Assembly: GCF_900129685.1 (NCBI RefSeq)
Contig: NZ_FQWM01000002.1
Location: 272,654-336,653, forward strand
Reading direction: 5' to 3'
Length of the DNA: 64,000 nt
Source of the DNA: Cognatishimia maritima
Lineage (GTDB): Bacteria > Pseudomonadota > Alphaproteobacteria > Rhodobacterales > Rhodobacteraceae
Numbering within the stretch: position 1 is the stretch's first letter; each line of letters starts with the position of its first letter. Below the pieces are notes generated by a model. It was not told where the DNA came from. It did not search any database and saw only the letters and a list, made by a program, of their open reading frames with translations. The translations under genes were made by a program, and so were the position numbers. This document shows positions 24,658 through 34,121 of the stretch, one piece after another.

Positions 24658-26136
24658 ATGTCCCACTTTGATCTCATCGTCATCGGCTCTGGCCCGGCTG
24701 GACGCGCCGCTGCCATCCAAGCTGGCAAATTGCAACGCCGCGTTCTGGTGATTGACCGCAAGGACAGGTTGGGCGGGGTTTCCGTGCACACTGGCACAAT
24801 CCCATCCAAAACCCTGCGCGAAACAGTGCTAAACCTTTCGGGCTGGCGCGAGCGCAGTTTTTATGGCCGCTCCTACCGCGTGAAGGATGAGATCAAAGCC
24901 GACGACCTGAAAGCGCGCCTGCATATGACGCTCGACTATGAGGTCGATGTTTTGGAGCATCAATTCAATCGCAACCATGTGGACACATTGAACGGCGTCG
25001 CGAAATTTATCGGTCCGAAGGAGATCGAGGTCGCGACCGAGGCTGGGGAAACCACAACACTGACCGCAGACAATTTCCTGATCGCAACCGGGACCAAAAC
25101 CTATCGCCCGGATACGGTGCCATTTAACGGGGTCAATATTCTCGACAGTGATGAATTCCTCGACATGGCCAAAATTCCGCGCTCTCTGGTGGTGGTTGGT
25201 GCCGGGGTTATCGGCGTGGAATACGCCACGATGTTTTCGGCACTGGACGTGCGGGTTACGCTAATCGAACCGCGTGACAGTTTCCTCGATTTCATCGACA
25301 AGACTTTGATCCAAGATTTCACCCATCAGATCCGGGAAAACGGCGTTGACCTGCGACTTGGCTCTGCGATTGAAAAGATCGAAGAACACGGCGACATGGT
25401 TGAGGTCAGTCTTGAAAATGGCCGCCATGTCCGTGCAGAGATGCTGCTGTTTGCGGCGGGGCGCATGGGCGCAACTTCGAAACTGAACCTTGACGCGATT
25501 GGGCTGGAAACGGATCACCGTGGCCGTATCTCGGTCGATCGCAAAAGCTACCAGACGGCCATCCCGCATATCTACGCCGCTGGCGATGTGATCGGGCACC
25601 CGAGCCTTGCGTCGACGTCGATGCAACAAGGCCGCGTCGCAGCCTGTCACGCGCTAGAGACTCCCACCTTGGCCGAAAGCCCGTGGTTCCCCTATGGCAT
25701 CTATTCGGTCCCTGAAATCTCGACCTGCGGCATGTCCGAAGAAGAACTACAGGAACGCGGGATCGCCTATGAGGTTGGCGTCGCACGCTTCCGCGAAACT
25801 TCGCGCGGACACATCATGGGGCTTGAACATGGCATGTTGAAAATGCTCCTCTCGTTGAAAACGCGCCGCCTTTTGGGCGTGCAGATCGTCGGCGAAGGAG
25901 CGACAGAGCTGATCCACATCGGCCAGGCGGTGATGAACCTGAAAGGCACCGTAGATTACTTTGTCCAAAACACCTTTAACTACCCAACCCTTGCAGAGGC
26001 TTACCGGGTGGCAGGTCTGGATGCCTTTAACCGGATGCCCATCCCCGAAGAATTCAAAGTGCGGCGCAAAGAGCGGATGGAAGAAAAGAAAGCCACCCAA
26101 GCGCGCCTGAAAGCCGAAGCGGACGCCAAATCGTGA
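24658..26136 (+). CDS. sthA: Soluble (Si-specific) NAD(P)+ transhydrogenase
   Basis: A 492-residue flavoprotein of the pyridine nucleotide-disulfide oxidoreductase family that moves hydride between NADPH and NAD+. GSGPAGRAAAIQAGKL binds FAD at residues 11-26; the redox cysteines of lipoamide dehydrogenase are replaced (GVSVHTGTIPSKTLR), the sthA hallmark. VVVGAGVIGVEYA near 178 binds NAD(P), and AAGDVIGHPSLAS lies near 307. A charged tail of about 25 residues (KERMEEKKATQARLK) extends beyond the E. coli length. Coupled to fghA upstream and to a DUF188 gene by a 4-base overlap. Confidence 0.94.
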   Translation: MSHFDLIVIGSGPAGRAAAIQAGKLQRRVLVIDRKDRLGGVSVHTGTIPSKTLRETVLNLSGWRERSFYGRSYRVKDEIKADDLKARLHMTLDYEVDVLEHQFNRNHVDTLNGVAKFIGPKEIEVATEAGETTTLTADNFLIATGTKTYRPDTVPFNGVNILDSDEFLDMAKIPRSLVVVGAGVIGVEYATMFSALDVRVTLIEPRDSFLDFIDKTLIQDFTHQIRENGVDLRLGSAIEKIEEHGDMVEVSLENGRHVRAEMLLFAAGRMGATSKLNLDAIGLETDHRGRISVDRKSYQTAIPHIYAAGDVIGHPSLASTSMQQGRVAACHALETPTLAESPWFPYGIYSVPEISTCGMSEEELQERGIAYEVGVARFRETSRGHIMGLEHGMLKMLLSLKTRRLLGVQIVGEGATELIHIGQAVMNLKGTVDYFVQNTFNYPTLAEAYRVAGLDAFNRMPIPEEFKVRRKERMEEKKATQARLKAEADAKS

Positions 26137-26585
26137 CTTCGATCTACGTGGATGCCGATGCCTGCCCGGTGAAAGCCGAAGTCGAACGCGTCGCGACACG
26201 CCACAAGGTCAAGGTTTATGTGGTCAGCAATGGCGGCTTGCGCCCTTCGATGAACCCGCTGATTGAAAACATCATCGTGCCCGAAGGCCCAGACGTTGCC
26301 GATATGTGGATTGCCGACCGGGCAAAAACCGGTGACGTAGTCATCACCGGCGATATCCCTTTGGCCGCGAAGTGCGTTGAAGCGGGTGCCAAGGTTCTCA
26401 AACACAATGGCGAGGCGCTGAACGACCGCAATATCGGTCAAGCGCTTGCTGTGCGCGACTTGATGAGCGACCTGCGGTCTGCTGATCCTTTCCGGCAAGG
26501 CGGCGGCAAAGCGTTTTCCAAAGCCGACCGCAGCCGGTTTCTTGACGCGCTGGAGCGTGACCTGCGCGCGGCCAAATCCCTTTGA
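26133..26585 (+). CDS. YaiI/YqxD family protein (DUF188, PIN-like nuclease fold)
   Basis: A 150-residue protein. MTSIYVDADACPVK at the start, VVSNGGLRP near 30, and GDVVITGDIPLAAKC near 67 with the GARVL-like GAKVLKHNGE are the conserved acidic blocks of the family, thought to have a PIN-related nuclease fold; no activity is established. It begins with GTG inside the stop region of sthA (GTGA overlap), a sign of translational coupling. Confidence 0.9.
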   Translation: MTSIYVDADACPVKAEVERVATRHKVKVYVVSNGGLRPSMNPLIENIIVPEGPDVADMWIADRAKTGDVVITGDIPLAAKCVEAGAKVLKHNGEALNDRNIGQALAVRDLMSDLRSADPFRQGGGKAFSKADRSRFLDALERDLRAAKSL

Positions 26586-26601
26586 AATCAGGAATTGATC
26601 T

Positions 26602-27222
26602 ATGCCCATTGAAGCGGTGATTTTTGACGTCGGCAATGTTCTAATCGAGTGGCAACCGGAACGTGCTTATGACCGCCTGATCGGCGAGGCCCGGCGCAAA
26701 GAGATGTTTGCCGAGCTCGACATGCACGACATGAACAATGACATCGACCTTGGTGCACCCTTCAAAGAGCGTATTTATCAGTTTGCCGAAGAAAACCCGA
26801 AATGGCGTGATGAAATCCGCATGTGGCATGACAATTGGTTCGACCTTGCCAGCCCGGCGATTGATCATTCATGGCGTCTGCTGCGCGCCCTGCGCGCCAA
26901 GGGCATACCGGTCTTTGCACTGTCCAACTTTGGCGTCGACAACTGGCCACCGGCGGTCAAGGTCTACCCTGTTCTGGGAGAGTTTGACCGTGAATATGTT
27001 TCGGGCCGCATGGGGCATGTGAAGCCCTTCAACCGAATCTATGAGATGGTCGAGGAAGACTGCCAGATCGAACCGGACCGGTTGCTGTTCACCGACGACC
27101 GGGATGAGAACCTTGTGACCGCCCGCGCGCGCGGGTGGAAAACGCATCTGTTCGAAGGCCCGCAAGGCTGGGCCGACCGGCTTGTCTCAGAAGGGCTTTT
27201 GACCCGCGAAGAAGCTGCCTGA
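26602..27222 (+). CDS. HAD-superfamily hydrolase (haloacid dehalogenase-like)
   Basis: A 206-residue phosphatase-type HAD protein. Motif I is FDVGNVLIEW (the nucleophile Asp followed by V-G, as in YihX-like phosphatases), motif II LSNFG near 108, the Lys in GHVKPFNRIYE near 138, and motif III FTDDRDEN near 160. YihX-like members act on sugar or small-molecule phosphates. It is the last gene of the run starting at fghA, 16 bases after the DUF188 gene. Confidence 0.9.
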   Translation: MPIEAVIFDVGNVLIEWQPERAYDRLIGEARRKEMFAELDMHDMNNDIDLGAPFKERIYQFAEENPKWRDEIRMWHDNWFDLASPAIDHSWRLLRALRAKGIPVFALSNFGVDNWPPAVKVYPVLGEFDREYVSGRMGHVKPFNRIYEMVEEDCQIEPDRLLFTDDRDENLVTARARGWKTHLFEGPQGWADRLVSEGLLTREEAA

Positions 27223-27224
27223 TC

Positions 27225-28466
27225 TTAGGCTGCGAGCGCCGCAGGTGGTGGCCGGTTTTCGCGAATGGGAAGATGCACAATGGCGCTGAAGGCCCCGACG
27301 CCGACACCGATCCACCAGACCGCGTCATAGCTGCCGTAGGCGTCATACATCCGCCCGCCAAGCCAAACACCCAAGAAGCTGCCCAACTGGTGGCTGAAGA
27401 ACACGATGCCATAAAGCGTCCCCATGTAGCGCAGCCCATAAAGATGCGCGACCAATCCAGATGTCAGCGGCACCGTCGCCAGCCACAATGACCCCATCAC
27501 GATGGAGAATAAGATCACTGTGGTCGGGGTCATCGGCAGCAAAATGAAGGCTGCCGCCGCAATCGTGCGGCCCGTGTAAATCCCGGCCAGCAGATACTTT
27601 TTAGAGTAGCGTTTACCCAGATAGCCCGCATAAAGCGTCCCGGCGATATTCGCAGCGCCAATCAGCGCGATGGCCCAAGCGCCAAGCTGCGAGGTTGTAC
27701 TGATCCCGACGGAGGCCAAGACGCCACTGGGGTCAATCGCGGCGCAAACCTCGGTGACGAAGGCTGGGAAGTGTGCAGTCACAAAGGCCAATTGATAGCC
27801 GCAGCTAAAGAACCCGAGGAAGATCAGCGTATAAGACGGGTCTTTGAAGGCGCGCAGCAGGATGGTGCCCATGCTTTCTTCCAACTCGGTTTTCGAGACT
27901 GCAGGCGCGCGCATCATTGGCAGCGTGAACAGGACAGCCAAAATGGCCACCGCAAAGATCAGGAAAGTGCTTTGCCAACTCATGATGCTCAGCATCCACT
28001 CGGCAACGGGTGCGCCAAACACCTGACCCGCGCTACCAGCGGCTGTCGCAATCGCGAGAGACATGGAGCGGTTTTCATCCGTACTGGCGCGCCCAACCAC
28101 GGCCAAAATCACGCCAAAACCTGTGCCCGCCACACCAAAACCAACAAGAACCTCATAGAGTTGATGTGCTCCGGGTGTGACTGCAAATGACGACAGCACC
28201 AGCCCAACGGCATAGGTCAACGCGCCAAGAATGATCGCTTTACGATCCCCAATCCGTTCTGCAAGTGCGCCGAAAATCGGCTGCCCGATCCCCCAGGCAA
28301 GGTTCTGTATTGCGATCGCCAGCGAAAAGTCACTGCGCAGCCAGCCGAACTCTTCGGCGATGGGAATTTGGAACACACCGAAACTGGCGCGGATCGAGAA
28401 AGAAATCAGGATAATGATGCACCCCGCAATCAATACGGGCGTCATCAAAGGGGCGCGATCAGTCAT
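27225..28466 (-). CDS. Major facilitator superfamily transporter
   Basis: A 413-residue membrane protein with about 12 hydrophobic segments. RASFGVFQIPIAEEFGW and the loop GALAERIGDRKAI (the MFS motif A region between helices 2 and 3) are seen near residues 25 and 70; LGKRYSKKYLL is the equivalent in the second half. It resembles the oxalate/formate and monocarboxylate-type MFS branch, but the substrate cannot be given. AGGAG precedes ATG 28466. Converges on the HAD gene with 2 bases between stops. Confidence 0.88.
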   Translation of the reverse strand: MTDRAPLMTPVLIAGCIIILISFSIRASFGVFQIPIAEEFGWLRSDFSLAIAIQNLAWGIGQPIFGALAERIGDRKAIILGALTYAVGLVLSSFAVTPGAHQLYEVLVGFGVAGTGFGVILAVVGRASTDENRSMSLAIATAAGSAGQVFGAPVAEWMLSIMSWQSTFLIFAVAILAVLFTLPMMRAPAVSKTELEESMGTILLRAFKDPSYTLIFLGFFSCGYQLAFVTAHFPAFVTEVCAAIDPSGVLASVGISTTSQLGAWAIALIGAANIAGTLYAGYLGKRYSKKYLLAGIYTGRTIAAAAFILLPMTPTTVILFSIVMGSLWLATVPLTSGLVAHLYGLRYMGTLYGIVFFSHQLGSFLGVWLGGRMYDAYGSYDAVWWIGVGVGAFSAIVHLPIRENRPPPAALAA

Positions 28467-28516
28467 GGTGAAACTCCTGCAGCAGCACGTGCATGATGGC
28501 CGCAGCAATGTGCCTT

Positions 28517-28568
28517 GGTCAAATCAGGATTTGTGAGGCAAAATCGCCATTTCCTGATGCTTTTGACC
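28517..28568. repeat. Bipartite inverted repeat between MFS and zapE genes
   Basis: GGTCAAA (28517-28523) with TTTGACC (28562-28568), and TCAGGA (28524-28529) with TCCTGA (28552-28557), nested. TGG/CCA flanks extend the outer arms. It could be a pair of operator half-sites for an unlinked regulator of the MFS gene or an RNA hairpin. Confidence 0.45.
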
Positions 28569-28688
28569 AGACTCCAATGTTGTCGATACGCGCTGAACGG
28601 ATTGCTGAACTCGTCCGCACTGCAACACGACGGAACGTCTTGAAAAACACATCTTTTCTCAGCCGCAGCCAAAAGCTATGCACCCAGC

Positions 28689-29762
28689 ATGACTTCTGTG
28701 CATGACATCTACGAAGCGCGTATTGCGGCGGGTGAGCTTGAACGTGATCCGGCGCAAGCTGCTGTTTTGGACGAATTCGAACGCATTCGCTCTGAACTGG
28801 CGCAACCACAGCAGCCTCAAAAGAAGGGCTGGTTCCGCAAAGCCAAGCCAGAGGCCGTCAAGGGTCTCTATCTTTGGGGCGGCGTTGGACGCGGCAAATC
28901 CATGTTGATGGATATGTTTGTGGAAACGCTTGAGGTGCCTGCGCGGCGCGTTCACTTTCATGCCTTCATGCAGGAAATTCACGCGGGCATGCACAAGGCG
29001 CGGCAAGACGGCGTCGACGATGCCCTCGCGCCTGTTGCCGCGAAGGTTGTCGAAGAGGTCAAGCTGTTGGCCTTTGATGAAATGCAGATCACAGACATCA
29101 CAGATGCGATGATTGTTGGGCGGCTGTTTCAGTTTCTATTCGAGGCTGGCGTGACTGTCGTAACCACGTCCAACCGCATCCCGGATGACCTATACAAAGA
29201 GGGTCTGAACCGTCAGCTTTTCTTGCCCTTCATCGACATCCTCAAAGACAAGATGGTCGTTTGGGAGATGGTCTCTCCAACCGATTATCGCCAAAACCGC
29301 CTAACCGGAGAGCAGGTCTATTTCGTGCGCGGATCAGGCGGCGCGCGCAAACGGCTGCTGGCGCTTTGGAAGGATTTGGCGGGCACCGGTGCCCCGCCTC
29401 TGATCCTGACGGTCAATGGGCGTGAGGTCGAAATTCCGATGTTCCGCAATGGTGTCGGCAAAGCCAAATTCTATGATCTTTGTGGCAAGATGCTGGGACC
29501 AGCGGATTACCTCGCCATAGCAGAGGCCGTGCGGGTCTTGGTGATCGAAGATATCCCGCGCCTCAGCCGTCACAACTTTAATGAAGCAAAGCGGTTCGTG
29601 ACGCTGATTGATGCGCTTTATGAGGCCAAAGTGCGCCTGATCTGCACAGCAGCTGCCGAACCAGAGATGCTTTACGTCGAAGGCACCGGCACCTTTGAGT
29701 TTGAACGCACCGCCAGCCGGTTGCGTGAGATGCAGGATGCCGATTGGGGTAAGAAGACCTAG
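28689..29762 (+). CDS. zapE: Cell division protein ZapE (AFG1-like ATPase)
   Basis: A 357-residue P-loop ATPase of the AFG1/ZapE family. Walker A GGVGRGKSMLMD lies near residues 64-75, HFHAFMQEIHAG near 90, Walker B LLAFDEMQITDITDAM near 127, and TTSNRIPDDLY near 158 (sensor). ZapE associates with the division ring and destabilises FtsZ filaments in E. coli. The ribosome site before ATG 28689 is weak. In many alphaproteobacteria it lies near central-metabolism genes; here it stands alone. Confidence 0.93.
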   Translation: MTSVHDIYEARIAAGELERDPAQAAVLDEFERIRSELAQPQQPQKKGWFRKAKPEAVKGLYLWGGVGRGKSMLMDMFVETLEVPARRVHFHAFMQEIHAGMHKARQDGVDDALAPVAAKVVEEVKLLAFDEMQITDITDAMIVGRLFQFLFEAGVTVVTTSNRIPDDLYKEGLNRQLFLPFIDILKDKMVVWEMVSPTDYRQNRLTGEQVYFVRGSGGARKRLLALWKDLAGTGAPPLILTVNGREVEIPMFRNGVGKAKFYDLCGKMLGPADYLAIAEAVRVLVIEDIPRLSRHNFNEAKRFVTLIDALYEAKVRLICTAAAEPEMLYVEGTGTFEFERTASRLREMQDADWGKKT

Positions 29763-30020
29763 CGCGAATCGCTGTTCTTAAATTGAAACAGGGGACGCCA
29801 AATGGCATCCCCTGATCTCGATAGACTTGCCTGTATTCAGGATTAGAAGCGCTGCTCGGCCACCTCTATCCCACTGCCTTTATTGAAAAAAGTCCTGCTA
29901 TTGGGACTATACGCGCTGCGAATCGAATCGGTCAAGTGGCTGCGATTCGCTTTTTTCGAATCGGGGGAGGAATGATTCGCAGAACTGAGTCGTTTCAATC
30001 ACTTAGCGGGTCAAAAAAAT
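29763..30020. other. 258-base gap with hairpins and an orphan terminator
   Basis: Between the convergent zapE and folC genes. It holds a hairpin CAGGGGACGCC/GGCATCCCCTG (29789-29814), a short hairpin GTCC/GGAC near 29892-29906, and a terminator at 29918-29956 about 155 bases past zapE. Either a long 3'-UTR or a small RNA gene. Confidence 0.45.
29918..29956 (+). terminator. Rho-independent terminator between zapE and folC
   Basis: Perfect arms GCGAATCG (29918-29925) and CGATTCGC (29943-29950) followed by six T on the plus strand. Confidence 0.75.
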
Positions 30021-31292
30021 TCACCCGTTCTCTCGCAAGACGCCGCCTGCCAGGTAAAGCGACCCGCAGATCAGGATGCGGCAATCAGGCGATCCGGCGA
30101 CAATCTCTTGTACGGCGTCTGCAACGCTCTCTGCGATTTGCGCCTTCATGCCGCTTTGCTGCGCGGCCAAGGCAGTCGCTTCAGCCGGCAGTGTGTTGGT
30201 TTCGCCCGGTATCGAGACTGCCGTCAGGCTTTTTACATGTGGTGCCAGCGGACTCAGATAGCCGCCAACATCCTTGGTGTTCAGCATTCCGCATATCAAA
30301 TAGGTGTCGCGTTTTGGAAGGGTTGCCAATAGGTCTGCGATGGCGATACCAGCCGCCGCGTTGTGCCCGCCGTCGAGCCACAGTTCCGCCGTTCCAGCGA
30401 TGTCCACCAATGGCCCCGTCTTCAACCGCTGCATGCGTGCAGGCCATTCTGCATTTGTCATAGCGGCTTCGCAGGCGGCGTCATCGGCCCCCAAATGACG
30501 CAGCACTGCCAGAGCAGCGCCCGCGTTCATCACTTGATGCGTGCCCAGCAGGGCCGGCATCGGTAGGTCCAAAAGGCCGCGATCATCTTGATAGACCAAT
30601 CGGCCGCGCTCAGTGGTCACATGCCAATGCTGGCCATAAACCAACAGCGGGGCACCCAACCGCATGGCGGTTGCTTCGATCACCTCAAGCGCTTCATCTT
30701 CTTGTGGCCCCACAACGCAAGGCACACCGCGTTTGATGATGCCCGCCTTTTCGGCGGCGATTTTGGCCAGCGTGTTTCCGAGAAATTGTTCGTGATCAAT
30801 CGACACCGGCGTAATCACCGTGACCTCTGGATCGATCACATTGGTTGCATCCAGCCGCCCGCCAAGGCCGACCTCAAGCAACGTGTAATCTGCGGGCTGA
30901 CGCGCGAAGGCCAGCAATGCGGCGCAGGTCGTAATCTCAAAATAGGTGATGTCGATGCCGCCGTTCTTGGCGTAACACTCATCCAAAACCTCGGTCAGAT
31001 AGGTCTCAGAAATCAGCTCACCTGCCAAACGAATGCGCTCGTGAAACCGTGCCAAATGCGGAGAGGTATAGGCGTGGACAGATTTGCCCATCCCCTCTAG
31101 CCCCGCGCGGATCATGGCTTGGGTCGATCCCTTGCCATTGGTGCCCGCGATATGGATGACCGGCGGCAGGTTTTCTTGCGGATTGTCCAATGCTTTAAGC
31201 AACCGCCACACGCGATCAAGCGTCAGGTCGATGACTTTTGGGTGCAGGGCCATCATGCGGTCTAGGATGGCATCAGAGGTTTTGGCGGTCAT
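30021..31292 (-). CDS. folC: Bifunctional folylpolyglutamate synthase / dihydrofolate synthase
   Basis: A 423-residue ligase of the Mur family adding glutamate to dihydropteroate and folates with ATP. The P-loop HIAGTNGKGSTQAM is at residues about 47-60, SPHLARFHERIR near 78, EVGLGGRLDATN near 140 and SIDHEQFLGNTLAKIAAEKAGI near 163 (landmark SIDHEQFLG). The C-terminal domain carries LDGGHNAA near 305. It lies downstream of accD on the same strand, the usual order, but an accD terminator stands between them. Confidence 0.95.
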   Translation of the reverse strand: MTAKTSDAILDRMMALHPKVIDLTLDRVWRLLKALDNPQENLPPVIHIAGTNGKGSTQAMIRAGLEGMGKSVHAYTSPHLARFHERIRLAGELISETYLTEVLDECYAKNGGIDITYFEITTCAALLAFARQPADYTLLEVGLGGRLDATNVIDPEVTVITPVSIDHEQFLGNTLAKIAAEKAGIIKRGVPCVVGPQEDEALEVIEATAMRLGAPLLVYGQHWHVTTERGRLVYQDDRGLLDLPMPALLGTHQVMNAGAALAVLRHLGADDAACEAAMTNAEWPARMQRLKTGPLVDIAGTAELWLDGGHNAAAGIAIADLLATLPKRDTYLICGMLNTKDVGGYLSPLAPHVKSLTAVSIPGETNTLPAEATALAAQQSGMKAQIAESVADAVQEIVAGSPDCRILICGSLYLAGGVLRENG

Positions 31293-31330
31293 GGCAAATC
31301 TCGATTCAGCGGTTGGTGAAATCGCTATAT

Positions 31331-31362
31331 AAAAAACGCGCCCGGCTCAATGCGGGGCGCGT
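31331..31362 (-). terminator. Rho-independent terminator of accD
   Basis: On the minus strand, arms ACGCGCCC/GGGCGCGT with a T run after, 27 bases beyond the accD stop and before folC. Confidence 0.82.
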
Positions 31363-31388
31363 CAGAATTTCAACGAAATGCGGAAGGC

Positions 31389-32339
31389 TTAGTCAGCTTT
31401 ATTCGCCTTGGGTGCGTCTTCCTTTGCCGCAGGCGCAGTTTCGGCAGCCGGTACCGGTGCCGGGGCAGGCAAGTCGCCCTTAACGGCAGGGGGCAGCCCC
31501 AGCAGCATCCGTACAATCGTGATCAACTCATCTCGCATCTCTGTGCGTTTGGTCACACGGTCCAGCATGCCGTGATCCAGCAGATATTCCGCACGCTGGA
31601 AGCCTTCGGGTAGTTTCTCGCGGATAGTCTGTTCAATCACGCGTGCGCCAGCAAAGCCGATCAGCGCGTTTGGTTCTGCGATCTGCACATCACCCAGCAT
31701 CGCATAGGACGCCGTCACACCGCCGGTTGTCGGGTGTGTCAGGACAACAATGTATGGCAGCCCCGCTTCTTTCAGCATCTGAACGGCGATGGTTGTACGA
31801 GGCATCTGCATCAAGCCAAGAATGCCTTCCTGCATCCTCGCACCACCTGCGGCGGAGAACAGGATCAGCGGACGCTTCATTTCAACGGCGCGTTCTGCTG
31901 CGGCCACGATGGCGTTACCCACATACATGGACATCGAACCGCCCATGAAAGAAAAGTCCTGCGCACAGGCAACGATAGGCGTGCGGCCGATCTCACCTTC
32001 GGCGACCAGCATCGCTTCTTTTTCACCGGTCTTTTTCTGCGCGGCTTTCAGGCGTTCAGGGTATTTCTTTTGGTCTTTGAAGTGCAGCGGATCAGCAATC
32101 GGTGCAGGGACGTCGATTTCGGTGAAGATCCCACCGTCAAACAGCGCTTCAAACCGCGCACGGGGCGAAATGCCCATGTGGTGATCGCACTGCGTGCACA
32201 CATTCAGGTTTTCGCTGAGTTCCCGGTGGAACAGCATCGTGCCGCACTCATCACATTTCGACCACAGGTTTTCGGGCACTTCGCGGCGCGAGAAAATTGA
32301 ATTGATCCGTGGGCGGACGTAGTTGGTGATCCAGTTCAT
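31389..32339 (-). CDS. accD: Acetyl-CoA carboxylase carboxyltransferase subunit beta
   Basis: A 316-residue beta subunit of the carboxyltransferase that makes malonyl-CoA. The N-terminal zinc ribbon is KCDECG ... CTQCD (residues about 28-50). The crotonase-like core has FMGGSMSMYVG near 120 and FSAAGGARMQEG near 150, and HPTTGGVTAS near 190. The Ala/Pro/Lys-rich C-terminal tail (from about residue 285) is typical for alphaproteobacteria. ATG 32339 follows AGGGG; the longer frame upstream is not conserved. Confidence 0.96.
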   Translation of the reverse strand: MNWITNYVRPRINSIFSRREVPENLWSKCDECGTMLFHRELSENLNVCTQCDHHMGISPRARFEALFDGGIFTEIDVPAPIADPLHFKDQKKYPERLKAAQKKTGEKEAMLVAEGEIGRTPIVACAQDFSFMGGSMSMYVGNAIVAAAERAVEMKRPLILFSAAGGARMQEGILGLMQMPRTTIAVQMLKEAGLPYIVVLTHPTTGGVTASYAMLGDVQIAEPNALIGFAGARVIEQTIREKLPEGFQRAEYLLDHGMLDRVTKRTEMRDELITIVRMLLGLPPAVKGDLPAPAPVPAAETAPAAKEDAPKANKAD

Positions 32340-32400
32340 GCACAAAACCCCTGAAGTCGTACAGCAGCACTGAGATAGTCCGCAATTCAGGGAATTGCAA

Positions 32401-33282
32401 TCAACGCCTGATCGCAATCCGCGCGGTAAGCCAGAAACACAAGAGAACGGGGCCTTCGATCAGCAATGTCGCCCGCACAAGGTCGGTATCCTGCGGCCCA
32501 TAAGGCATATTCAACAGGGCCAAGCCGTCCCAATGATCGCGCAGGGCGACGATCATTATGGCCAGAACGTTGTTCACAAAGTGAAGTGCGATGGCGGGAC
32601 CCAAGTTTCCGCTGCGCGCAGTGATATCCGCGGCAACGCAGCCAAATGCCACGGCCCACAGCGCAATCAGCATTGCGTTTTCGCCATAGGCTTCTGGGCT
32701 GTAGTGAAGAAGCCCAAAGATCACGCTCGGCACAACAATCCACACCCAAGGCTGCGCAAATCGCGCGGCAAGCTGGCTTTGGAAATAGCCCCGAAAGATC
32801 ACTTCCTCTGTGCTAACCTGAATAAAGATCGCCAAGAGTGCGGGAAGGACCCAAGGCAGCCACTCTGCAAACCGCATATGCGTGCCGGGGCTTTGCTCGG
32901 GCGTCGAGGGAAGCACAAGGAGCACCGCAGAGAGCACGATCAAGAGGCGAAAAACGCGGAAAAAGTCAGAGACTGTGGCTCCGAGAGGCCCCACCAAGCT
33001 TAGGAACGCCCGCCGGTGGAGCAGCCTAACGACCACCCACAATGAAGCGGCGGCCATCACGAAGGAAAAGAGCATGATCAGCATCGCACGCGGCGAATTG
33101 CCGACCATCAACTCATATTGCAGCCGCTCCCAGTCGGCAGACGATTGCAGTACCCCGACCAAGCTGAAATTCAATGCGATCACCGAGATCAGCAATAGGA
33201 TCAGCCCAGCCACAAGCCGAAACAGCCCCGCGCTGGCTTTGGCAGGGGCAACAAGCGTTTGATGCGGCTCATAAGCGGTCAT
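32401..33282 (-). CDS. CPBP-family intramembrane glutamic protease
   Basis: A 293-residue membrane protein with about eight hydrophobic segments. The CPBP (Abi/Rce1) motifs are present: EEVIFRGYFQ near residue 159 (the catalytic Glu pair), FGLLHYSPE near 189, and the C-terminal ALHFVNN near 237. Relatives process prenylated proteins in eukaryotes or mature bacteriocins and act in membrane-protein proteolysis in bacteria; the substrate here is unknown. Upstream of accD on the same strand with 61 bases between. Confidence 0.88.
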   Translation of the reverse strand: MTAYEPHQTLVAPAKASAGLFRLVAGLILLLISVIALNFSLVGVLQSSADWERLQYELMVGNSPRAMLIMLFSFVMAAASLWVVVRLLHRRAFLSLVGPLGATVSDFFRVFRLLIVLSAVLLVLPSTPEQSPGTHMRFAEWLPWVLPALLAIFIQVSTEEVIFRGYFQSQLAARFAQPWVWIVVPSVIFGLLHYSPEAYGENAMLIALWAVAFGCVAADITARSGNLGPAIALHFVNNVLAIMIVALRDHWDGLALLNMPYGPQDTDLVRATLLIEGPVLLCFWLTARIAIRR

Positions 33283-33391
33283 GTGTCATGCCTAGCGAGT
33301 AATTTCTCATGCGTATAGCCCCGGTTGCTGCGAACTTGCCGAACTGCGGAAGCTCCGATAAGCATGCTCTACTGTGAAAGAGGTTACAGGA

Positions 33392-33976
33392 ATGCGGGCA
33401 CTACGATTGCCGAAAACAACGTTGCTTGTTGCCTGTCTGATGGCGGCAGGTTGCATTGCCCCCGAGACAGATCAAGCCCAACCCTCCGCGTGGGTGAAAA
33501 CCCATCGTTTGGCGGGTGGCGACATCATCGTTCGCGCACCAAAGGACTACTGCGTCGCGCGCAGCGCCAAGCCGACCTCTGACTTTGTCTTGCTTGCCCG
33601 CTGTGATGCTTTGACAGCGCAGGGCAATGTTTCTCCGCGATCAAGCGGCGTCCTGACCGTGAGCACAAGCGCCCCGATGCGCAATTCAGAGACCTCGCTG
33701 GACCTAGCGGCAGCGCTTGGTGATGACAGTGTTGCATCGAAGAAGGTACCGGACCTAACGCTCCGCAAGATGAATGCCCGCCCGGGCGGCCCTCTGCCCG
33801 GCGCAGCCGCAGAACATTGGCGCGGATTGCTGCGCTTCCAGAACCGCGTGATTAGCTTTGCCGCCTATGGGCCGGAAGGCAGCACTGTATTGGGTCAGTC
33901 TGGCTTGCGCCTGTTGGAAAGCTTGGCGCTTGAGACCGTGAAGGCAAGTGAAGCCACAAATCAGGCCGCAAACTAA
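33392..33976 (+). CDS. Putative lipoprotein of unknown function
   Basis: A 194-residue protein with a lipoprotein signal (LLVACLMAAGC, Cys about 21). The mature part is rich in small residues and has two cysteines (YCVARS and ARCDAL, about residues 53 and 70) that could form a disulfide in the periplasm. I recognise no domain. A GTG 18 bases upstream is in frame; ATG 33392 gives a normal signal peptide. Divergent from the CPBP protease gene. Confidence 0.78.
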   Translation: MRALRLPKTTLLVACLMAAGCIAPETDQAQPSAWVKTHRLAGGDIIVRAPKDYCVARSAKPTSDFVLLARCDALTAQGNVSPRSSGVLTVSTSAPMRNSETSLDLAAALGDDSVASKKVPDLTLRKMNARPGGPLPGAAAEHWRGLLRFQNRVISFAAYGPEGSTVLGQSGLRLLESLALETVKASEATNQAAN

Positions 33977-34121
33977 GCGGCGCTTGACAACACAGCACCC
34001 CAAACTCGCGGGGCTGACGATTTAGACGTTTGTTTCAATTAAACCAATCCGCTACACAATAGGGAAACAGGTGGCGAATTGTCTTTGGTCGCACACCAAA
34101 GCTTGGGTAAGTCAGGGCAGC

